From Roseburia sp. (GTDB lineage Bacteria > Bacillota > Clostridia > Lachnospirales > Lachnospiraceae), in assembly GCA_017626625.1 (NCBI GenBank), contig JAGAIK010000035.1, forward strand, positions 1 to 13,092: 13,092 bases of DNA, in the 5' to 3' direction. Shown here piece by piece: positions 8,139 through 13,092 of the stretch. Under the pieces are notes generated by a model. It did no database searches, was not told where the DNA came from, and saw only the letters and a list, made by a program, of their open reading frames with translations. How positions within the stretch are numbered: position 1 is the stretch's first letter; each line of letters opens with the position of its first letter. The position numbers and the translations under genes were made by a program.

Positions 8139-10325
8139 ATGGAACAGGAACTTTTACAGGAACGAAAAAAAACAATCTATCAGTTTATCTGTGATGATTT
8201 ATATGTCCCCATGAAGGCAAAGGAAATCGCAGCAGTGCTCTCTGTCCCTAAGACCATGCGGCAGGAACTGCAGGAGGTGTTAAACGCCCTGACAGAAGAG
8301 GGGAAAATCGAAGTGACCTCTAAGGGGAAATATATCAAATCTGAGGGAAAATACCTCACCGGAACTTTTACCGCCCACCCCAGAGGCTTCGGTTTTGTCT
8401 CCGTGGAGGGAGAAGAAGAGGATATTTTTATCCCGGAAAGCCAGGTGAATGGCGCGTTCCATATGGATACGGTGCAGGTGGCAATCGTCTCCGAAACCAG
8501 CGGAAAACGCAGGGAGGGAACGGTGACAAAAATCATTTCCAGAGGAACGTCAAACATTGTCTGTACCTATGAGAAGAGTAAAACCTTTGGCTTTGCAGTG
8601 CCGGACAACCCGAAGTTCGGGGCGGATATTTTTATCCCCCAGGAACGCTCCAAGGGGGCGGTTTCCGGTCACAAGGTGGTGGTGGAAATCACCGACTTCG
8701 GCAAGGCGGGCAGAAAGCCGGAGGGAAAGGTAGTAGAAATTTTAGGGCATGTCAATGACCCCGGCACGGATATTTTATCCGTTGTCAGAGCCTACAACCT
8801 TCCGGTGGAGTTTTCCGGGAAGATTATGAACCAGGTGGAGCATGTGTCTAATGACGTCACTACGGCGGATATGGCGGGGCGCATGGATTTGCGGGAGTGG
8901 CAGACCGTGACCATAGATGGGGAGGATGCCAAGGACTTAGACGATGCCATTACCATCACGGAAGAGGGAGAGTACTACCGTCTTGGGGTACACATCGCAG
9001 ATGTGACCAACTATGTGCAGGAGCACAGCGCCTTAGATGTGGAGGCGCTGAACCGGGGAACCTCCGTGTATTTAGTGGACAGGGTCATTCCCATGCTGCC
9101 CCATAAGCTGTCTAACGGTATCTGCTCCCTGAATGCAGGGGAGAATCGTCTGGCGCTGAGCTGTATCATGAAAATTGATAAAAAGGGAAATGTGGTGGAC
9201 CACACCATAGCGGAAACCGTCATCCGGGTGGACCGCCGCATGAGCTACACCAGCGTGAAAAAGATTTTGGAGGATAAGGACGAGGCGGAAATCAGGGAAT
9301 ACGAAGAGTTTGTCCCCATGTTTGAGCGGATGGAAAAGCTTGCCGCGATTCTGCGGAAAAAACGGATGAGCCGCGGCTCCATTGACTTTGATTTTCCGGA
9401 GACGAAAATCATCTTAGATGAGAAGGGAAAACCGGTAGAGATTAAGCCCTATGAACGGAATGTGGCAACGAAGATTATTGAGGATTTTATGCTGATTGCC
9501 AACGAGACGGTGGCGCAGGATTATTTCTGGCAGGAGCTTCCCTTTGTGTACCGGACCCATGACAATCCGGATTCCGAAAAAATTAAAAAGCTGGGGACGT
9601 TTATCCACAACTTCGGCTACACCATCAAAGCGGGGCAGGAGGAAATCCACCCCAAGGAATTACAGAAACTGCTGTTAAAGATTGAGGGGACGCCGGAGGA
9701 AGCTTTAATCAGCCGCCTGACCCTGCGCTCCATGAAGCAGGCGAAATACGCCACCATGAGCACCGGGCATTTTGGTCTGGCAACTCCGTATTACTGCCAT
9801 TTTACCTCCCCCATCCGCCGTTATCCCGATTTGCAGATACACCGCATTATCAAGGATAATCTCCGGGGCAGAATGAATGAGAAGAAAATAGAGCATTATG
9901 AGAAAATCCTCCCGGAGGTGGCGAAGCATTCCAGTGAGATGGAGCGTCGGGCAGACGAGGCGGAGCGCGAGACGGAAAAGCTCAAAAAAGTAGAGTATAT
10001 GGCAGAGCATATCGGAGAGGTTTTTGAGGGCGTGATTTCCGGTGTCACGGAGTGGGGCTTTTATGTGGAGCTGCCCAACACTGTGGAGGGGCTGGTGCAT
10101 GTCACTTCCCTGGTGGACGATTATTTCCATTACAGCGAGAGCACCTATGAGCTGATTGGCGATGTGACGAATATTCATTATAAGCTGGGGCAGAAGGTGC
10201 ACGTTATGGTGGCGAATACCGATAAAATCCTGCGCACCATTGATTTTCGTCTTGTGAAAGAAGAGGAACAGCAGCAGAACGACGCTGCCGGGGCAGACAG
10301 CAGGAGTGAAGCGGCGGATAGCTAG
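8139..10325 (+). CDS. rnr: Ribonuclease R
   Basis: This processive 3'-to-5' exoribonuclease degrades structured RNA and, with SmpB and tmRNA, faulty mRNA. The protein has 728 residues, a usual length. The domain order is an N-terminal winged helix (about 10-62), two cold-shock domains (about 68-115, with RGFGFV, and 130-190, with KTFGFAVPD), the RNB catalytic domain (about 245-575) with DGEDAKDLDDAI supplying the acidic metal ligands (Asp260, Asp266, Asp268, Asp269), and an S1 domain (about 624-705) with VTEWGFYVELPN. The tail is acidic and Gln-rich, not the long basic tail of E. coli RNase R. The start is the ATG at 8139, with GAGGA five bases before it. The in-frame TTG at 8127 lies partly within that Shine-Dalgarno and has weaker support. 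No clear promoter is seen between the secG terminator and this gene. Confidence 0.97.
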   Translation: MEQELLQERKKTIYQFICDDLYVPMKAKEIAAVLSVPKTMRQELQEVLNALTEEGKIEVTSKGKYIKSEGKYLTGTFTAHPRGFGFVSVEGEEEDIFIPESQVNGAFHMDTVQVAIVSETSGKRREGTVTKIISRGTSNIVCTYEKSKTFGFAVPDNPKFGADIFIPQERSKGAVSGHKVVVEITDFGKAGRKPEGKVVEILGHVNDPGTDILSVVRAYNLPVEFSGKIMNQVEHVSNDVTTADMAGRMDLREWQTVTIDGEDAKDLDDAITITEEGEYYRLGVHIADVTNYVQEHSALDVEALNRGTSVYLVDRVIPMLPHKLSNGICSLNAGENRLALSCIMKIDKKGNVVDHTIAETVIRVDRRMSYTSVKKILEDKDEAEIREYEEFVPMFERMEKLAAILRKKRMSRGSIDFDFPETKIILDEKGKPVEIKPYERNVATKIIEDFMLIANETVAQDYFWQELPFVYRTHDNPDSEKIKKLGTFIHNFGYTIKAGQEEIHPKELQKLLLKIEGTPEEALISRLTLRSMKQAKYATMSTGHFGLATPYYCHFTSPIRRYPDLQIHRIIKDNLRGRMNEKKIEHYEKILPEVAKHSSEMERRADEAERETEKLKKVEYMAEHIGEVFEGVISGVTEWGFYVELPNTVEGLVHVTSLVDDYFHYSESTYELIGDVTNIHYKLGQKVHVMVANTDKILRTIDFRLVKEEEQQQNDAAGADSRSEAADS

Positions 10326-10358
10326 GGAAAATTGTCGGGAAAAATCGGCAGATGCTCC

Positions 10359-10387
10359 TTGCGGAAAGAAAGATTTTAAGGTATACT
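10359..10387 (+). promoter_or_regulatory. SigA-type promoter upstream of smpB
   Basis: TTGCGG (10359-10364), a 17-base spacer and TATACT (10382-10387). It lies 34 bases after the rnr stop and implies a leader of roughly 90 bases before smpB. GTTTTCT (10403-10409) and AGAAAAC (10442-10448) in that leader could form a weak hairpin; nothing recognisable as a riboswitch is seen. Confidence 0.65.
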
Positions 10388-10485
10388 AATAAAGTTGAGG
10401 ACGTTTTCTGCACAGACAGGCAAAGAGCGTACCCCAAAAAGAGAAAACCGCCGAAAACAGTAGTTTCAGAAAGGAGTGGTCAGCG

Positions 10486-10950
10486 ATGGCAAAAGCAGAA
10501 AAAAGAATGATTTCAAACAACAAGAAAGCCTACCACGACTATTTCCTAGAGGAATGTTATGAGGCGGGCATTGAGCTTCACGGGACGGAGGTAAAATCCC
10601 TGCGTATGGGAAAATGCAGTATCAAAGAGGCATTTGTCCGCATTGAAAACGGGGAAGTGATTATCTATGGAATGCACATTTCTCCCTATGAGAAAGGGAA
10701 TATTTTCAATAAAGACCCGCTGCGTCCGAAGAAACTTCTGATGCACAAGACGGAAATCCGGAAATTAACCGGAAAAATTGCAGAAAAGGGTTACACTTTA
10801 GTTCCCGTTGAGGTATACTTTAAGGGAAGTCTGGTAAAGGTGGAGATTGCTCTTGCCAGAGGTAAAAAACTCTATGATAAACGGCAGGATATTGCCAAGA
10901 AAGATATGCGCAGGGAAGCCGAGCGGGATTTCAAGGTGAGAAATCTGTGA
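10486..10950 (+). CDS. smpB: SsrA-binding protein SmpB
   Basis: SmpB binds the tRNA-like part of tmRNA, helps its alanylation, and places it in the empty A site of stalled ribosomes. The protein has 154 residues, typical for the family. Conserved blocks are [25 protein letters not shown], the segment [22 protein letters not shown], and the basic C-terminal tail [22 protein letters not shown] that reaches down the mRNA channel. AAGGAG (10471-10476) is nine bases before the ATG. The gene has its own promoter, and ssrA begins 65 bases after the stop, so protein and RNA partners are adjacent. Confidence 0.98.
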   Translation: MAKAEKRMISNNKKAYHDYFLEECYEAGIELHGTEVKSLRMGKCSIKEAFVRIENGEVIIYGMHISPYEKGNIFNKDPLRPKKLLMHKTEIRKLTGKIAEKGYTLVPVEVYFKGSLVKVEIALARGKKLYDKRQDIAKKDMRREAERDFKVRNL

Positions 10951-10981
10951 CGGCTTTTGCCAAAAAAAGCGTGGAAAGGCA

Positions 10982-11009
10982 TTGGAAAAAGAGGTGCCGT
11001 TCACATAAA
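10982..11009 (+). promoter_or_regulatory. Candidate promoter of ssrA
   Basis: TTGGAA (10982-10987), a 16-base spacer and CATAAA (11004-11009). Transcription would begin near the mature tmRNA 5' end (11016), seven bases later. The -10 is imperfect, so ssrA may also be read from the smpB promoter. Confidence 0.45.
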
Positions 11010-11015
11010 CAGTAT

Positions 11016-11371
11016 GGGCTTGTAATGGTTTCGACAGGGACTATGAAGCTGGAGAAGCGAGCCGCAGGGGATGCGTTAAATTCCAAACTTAAAATTAAAC
11101 GCTGAAGATAATTTAGCATACGCAGCCTAGTTGCTGCAGTCTGACCTAGAGCACCTACACTTTAGGACCCAGGCTTCGACGATGTAGGAAACGACACTGT
11201 CAAAGCTTTGAGGCAGTGGGCGTAGGATGAAGCTACTGAAACCGGGATTGTGCCTGTGCAAGCCCGGCAGAGGGAACATGCTGTCTTTGGGATAGCAGAA
11301 AACCATAGGCTACGCTCGTAGAAGGACAGGGGATTGGTTTTTGGACACGGGTTCGACTCCCGTCAGGTCCA
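11016..11371 (+). ncRNA. ssrA: Transfer-messenger RNA (tmRNA)
   Basis: tmRNA acts as both tRNA-Ala and mRNA to free stalled ribosomes and tag their products for proteolysis. The 5' part GGGCTTG-TAATGGTTTCGACAGGG is diagnostic. GGGCTTG (11016-11022) pairs with CAGGTCC (11364-11370) as a seven-pair acceptor stem with two G-U pairs. One is the third pair (G11018 with T11368), the identity element for alanyl-tRNA synthetase. A T arm (ACGGG, TTCGACT, CCCGT) ends the molecule and A11371 is the discriminator. The next bases are CTT, so CCA is not encoded and must be added. The tag frame is at 11101-11130. The size, about 356 bases, is normal. It lies directly after smpB. Confidence 0.96.
11101..11130 (+). 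other. tmRNA tag-peptide reading frame
   Basis: GCT to TAG encodes AEDNLAYAA followed by a stop. The hydrophobic -AA end is the usual signal for ClpXP-type proteases. GCT at 11101 is the best resume codon, since clostridial tags often begin with Ala followed by Glu/Asp-Asp-Asn. The frame is open a few codons upstream, so the exact resume point is inferred. Confidence 0.8.
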
Positions 11372-11376
11372 CTTTT

Positions 11377-11413
11377 ACACAAAATCCAAACTCAATGAGT
11401 TTGGATTGTGTGT
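11377..11413 (+). terminator. Long hairpin just after ssrA
   Basis: Bases 11377-11393 pair with 11397-11413 around a three-base loop, with one mismatch (A-run against GTGTG). The stem includes ATCCAAACTC with GAGTTTGGAT. No T run follows, so it is not a standard terminator. It may end transcription weakly or set the 3' end for processing of tmRNA. Confidence 0.6.
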
Positions 11414-11486
11414 CTGATATTCTCTGTAGCAAGGAGAAAACGAAGGCAGCAAAGGGGATGGAACAAAAAAAGGCAGGGAATGATAC

Positions 11487-11515
11487 TTGACTATAGTCAG
11501 GAAAATGACTATGAT
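11487..11515 (+). promoter_or_regulatory. Promoter of the Big_2 gene, overlapping a perfect palindrome
   Basis: TTGACT (11487-11492), a 17-base spacer and TATGAT (11510-11515) form a good SigA-type promoter. The 12-base perfect palindrome TGACTATAGTCA (11488-11499) covers the -35 and part of the spacer. TGACTAT recurs at 11506-11512, overlapping the -10. This arrangement looks like an operator. No regulator is identified. The rest of the gap between ssrA and this gene (11414-11486) shows nothing recognisable. Confidence 0.7.
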
Positions 11516-11545
11516 TAAAAAAAACAGTTACGGAGGAAAAGAGTT

Positions 11546-12850
11546 ATGAGAAAAATGTTAGCAATGATTAGTTTGTGCTTATCAGTTTTATTGGTAATTC
11601 CGGTTGTTGTACCGGATAATCCGGTCGGCGTTACTATAGAAGCGGCAACGAAGGTAAAAATGAGTAAGTCAAAAGCAACACTTATTGCAGGAAAAACATT
11701 GCAGCTAAAGTTGAAAGGTGCAAAGGGAAAGATAAGTTGGAATTCATCTAAAAAAAGTGTTGCAACAGTATCTAAAAAAGGAAAGGTAACGGCAAAGAAA
11801 AAGGGGACAGCTACAATTACAGCCAAAAATCAAGGGAAAAAGTATACTTGTAAGATTACTGTGAAAAAGGCTGTGCCGTTGAAGTCTATTACCTTAAACA
11901 AGTCTAATGTTACATTGGAAGTGGATGATTACACAGTACTAAAAGTAAAATACAATCCATCAAATACAACAGTAAATAAGAAAGTAGTATGGACAAGTTC
12001 TAATGAAAATATAGCAGAAGTTGACGAGGATGGATATGTTTATGCAAATAATCCGGGAATAGCAACGGTTACAGCAAAAGTTGATGGTAAGAAGGCAGCT
12101 TGTCAGGTAACGGTTACAGAACCTGTGATTGAAGTAGGAAGTATTTCATTGAATCTGTCTACATTGCAGCTAAATGAAGGGGAAAGCAGTGTATTAACGG
12201 CAACAGTATCTCCTTATAATGCTACAGATAAAACAGTAATGTGGGTTACATCGAATGCGGGTGTTGCAACCGTTAAGGATGGAGTTGTCAGTGCGGTAGC
12301 GCCTGGTACAGCGATAATTACTGCAATGGCGGGGAATAAAAAAGCAACTTGCAGTGTTACAGTAAATAAAGTAAATACGGTTGCTGACAATGTAGAAACA
12401 TTAAAAAATTATATTGATAAAAATGGTACATTAAACAGTAAGGGAAATAGATTTATAAAACGAATTGACATTAATGATGGCTATACATATACAGAAGGAA
12501 TAGTTCACGAGTTACAGACGGATAAGCTTTGCTTTATATATTCATCTGAATCGGCGGATAGTAATTCGGCGATTACCATGTATGTAGATAATAATGTTGC
12601 TTCACCGCAATATACAATAGTTTTTACGAACTATTATCTGGCAGCTACGGCTGAGGCAACGTTTGATGCAAGTCAGTATTCAAAAAATGATACTGTTTAT
12701 TTTGAATTGTTAAGTGGGGTTGGATTAAATGAAGCAGATATTCAGAAGGTTGCTAATGCAGAATTAAAAGTAGCGTTTTCAGGATGGGAGTTGTTATTAT
12801 ACCAGAAGTTAGGTTTTAGATTAAAAGATATTGGCTTTACAGAATATTAA
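11546..12850 (+). CDS. Secreted protein with three bacterial Ig-like (Big_2) domains and an unknown C-terminal domain
   Basis: The protein has 434 residues. MRK plus a hydrophobic stretch to about residue 25 looks like a signal peptide, with cleavage perhaps near the Ala-Ala at about 34. Three Big_2 repeats follow (about 36-110, 112-192 and 196-275), each with the W-T/N-S-S or T-S-N core, VATV or IAEV, and a GTAxITA strand. The first repeat is very rich in lysine, unlike the other two. Residues about 280-434 match nothing I recognise and are acidic to neutral, with aromatic β-like stretches. No LPXTG motif, second membrane segment or cell-wall-binding repeat is seen. GGAGG (11532-11536) is nine bases before the ATG. 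Its codons and base composition are visibly more AT-rich than those of the genes before it, suggesting later acquisition. A role in adhesion or surface structure is plausible but unproven. Confidence 0.85.
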   Translation: MRKMLAMISLCLSVLLVIPVVVPDNPVGVTIEAATKVKMSKSKATLIAGKTLQLKLKGAKGKISWNSSKKSVATVSKKGKVTAKKKGTATITAKNQGKKYTCKITVKKAVPLKSITLNKSNVTLEVDDYTVLKVKYNPSNTTVNKKVVWTSSNENIAEVDEDGYVYANNPGIATVTAKVDGKKAACQVTVTEPVIEVGSISLNLSTLQLNEGESSVLTATVSPYNATDKTVMWVTSNAGVATVKDGVVSAVAPGTAIITAMAGNKKATCSVTVNKVNTVADNVETLKNYIDKNGTLNSKGNRFIKRIDINDGYTYTEGIVHELQTDKLCFIYSSESADSNSAITMYVDNNVASPQYTIVFTNYYLAATAEATFDASQYSKNDTVYFELLSGVGLNEADIQKVANAELKVAFSGWELLLYQKLGFRLKDIGFTEY

Positions 12851-12881
12851 AAATCTAAAAGTCTCTCCCAAATTGTATGAA

Positions 12882-12921
12882 CCTCCAAACTGATGAAGGA
12901 TAAAATAGCCCAGTTTGGAGG
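12882..12921 (+). terminator. Hairpin after the Big_2 gene
   Basis: CCTCCAAACTG (12882-12892) pairs perfectly with CAGTTTGGAGG (12911-12921) around an 18-base loop, 31 bases after the stop. The sequence after it (CTATTATTATAATTAT) is AT-rich but not a pure T run, so it is probably a terminator of moderate strength. Its core TCCAAACT/AGTTTGGA is the same as in the ssrA hairpin. Confidence 0.55.
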
Positions 12922-12934
12922 CTATTATTATAAT
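12904..12934 (+). promoter_or_regulatory. Inverted repeat and -10-like element upstream of the CsoR-family gene
   Basis: AATAGCC (12904-12910) and GGCTATT (12920-12926) form an inverted repeat with nine bases between. TATAAT (12929-12934) follows. The repeat could be an operator for the repressor encoded just downstream, or an RNA hairpin that competes with the 12882-12921 stem for bases 12911-12921. No matching -35 is evident. Confidence 0.3.
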
Positions 12935-12994
12935 TATCATAAAGTGGCTGATGAGTATGAACTATGATTATTATTGGAAAAGGGAGGAGATAAA

Positions 12995-13092
12995 ATGAAA
13001 CAATGTATGGATTCGGAAAATCTGCACAGACGCTTAAAGAAAATCATCGGTCAGGTGCAGGCGATAGACCGCATGGTAGATGAGGACGTTCC
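12995..13092 (+). CDS. CsoR/FrmR-family (DUF156) transcriptional repressor, cut off by the window end
   Basis: Only the first 32 complete codons are present: MKQCMDSENLHRRLKKIIGQ, then VQAIDRMVDEDV; two bases of a proline codon follow. The pattern of LxRRLKxIxGQVxxIxRMVxED is the diagnostic first helix of this all-α DNA-binding family, whose members sense Cu(I), Ni/Co, sulfane sulfur or formaldehyde. The family's key Cys would be expected immediately after the window edge (after Asp-Val-Pro), so the ligand class cannot be told. GGGAGGAG (12982-12989) is a strong ribosome-binding site five bases before the ATG. Its regulated target, often a metal-transporting ATPase, would be expected downstream and out of view. 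Confidence 0.85.
   Translation, partial: MKQCMDSENLHRRLKKIIGQVQAIDRMVDEDV

Noticed and set aside
9705..10202. 165-codon open frame on the minus strand inside rnr
   Set aside because: It lies wholly within a well-conserved gene on the other strand and is a product of that gene's codon composition.
10331..10350. Terminator after rnr
   Set aside because: TGTCG and CGGCA can pair weakly around an A-rich loop, but no T run follows.
11340..13092. Duplicated ssrA 3' end as an attachment site
   Set aside because: I looked for a second copy of the GTTCGACTCCCGT region downstream and found none in the window.

Overview
The window looks like a chromosomal segment of a low-to-mid G+C Firmicute, most likely a member of the Clostridia close to the Lachnospiraceae. 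The reasons are the order enolase, secG, rnr, smpB, ssrA, the style of the tmRNA tag, the Cys-containing PAS hybrid kinase, and a secreted Lys-rich Ig-like (Big_2) protein. All confidently called genes are on the + strand. The assignment rests on pattern recognition; no database search was run.

Layout. Bases 1-1256 hold folC, whose true start lies upstream of the window. A 179-base gap follows, with a long-loop terminator and a -10-like element. Bases 1436-6207 are a tight three-gene unit: an AlgI/DltB-type membrane O-acyltransferase, a membrane-anchored SGNH-hydrolase-like protein with a 48-bp tandem repeat, and a soluble hybrid histidine kinase whose start overlaps the preceding stop (ATGA). 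Enolase (6286-7677) follows and carries an unusual insertion of about 36 residues. secG has a clear promoter and terminator of its own. rnr (RNase R), smpB and ssrA (tmRNA) then form a trans-translation and RNA quality-control block. Downstream of ssrA the base composition becomes visibly more AT-rich. A secreted three-repeat Big_2 protein sits there alone, between two hairpins that share a stem core. The window ends inside the N-terminus of a CsoR/FrmR-type metal- or aldehyde-sensing repressor.

How the genes work together. FolC (folate polyglutamylation), enolase (glycolysis) and SecG (protein export) are housekeeping genes. RNase R, SmpB and tmRNA act together to rescue stalled ribosomes and destroy the faulty mRNA. 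The acyltransferase and SGNH protein are the usual partners for O-acetylating an extracytoplasmic glycan, and translational coupling to a sensor kinase suggests this cell-surface modification is linked to signalling. The region after ssrA, a common site of gene gain, looks like accessory DNA, although no integrase or duplicated att site is visible here.
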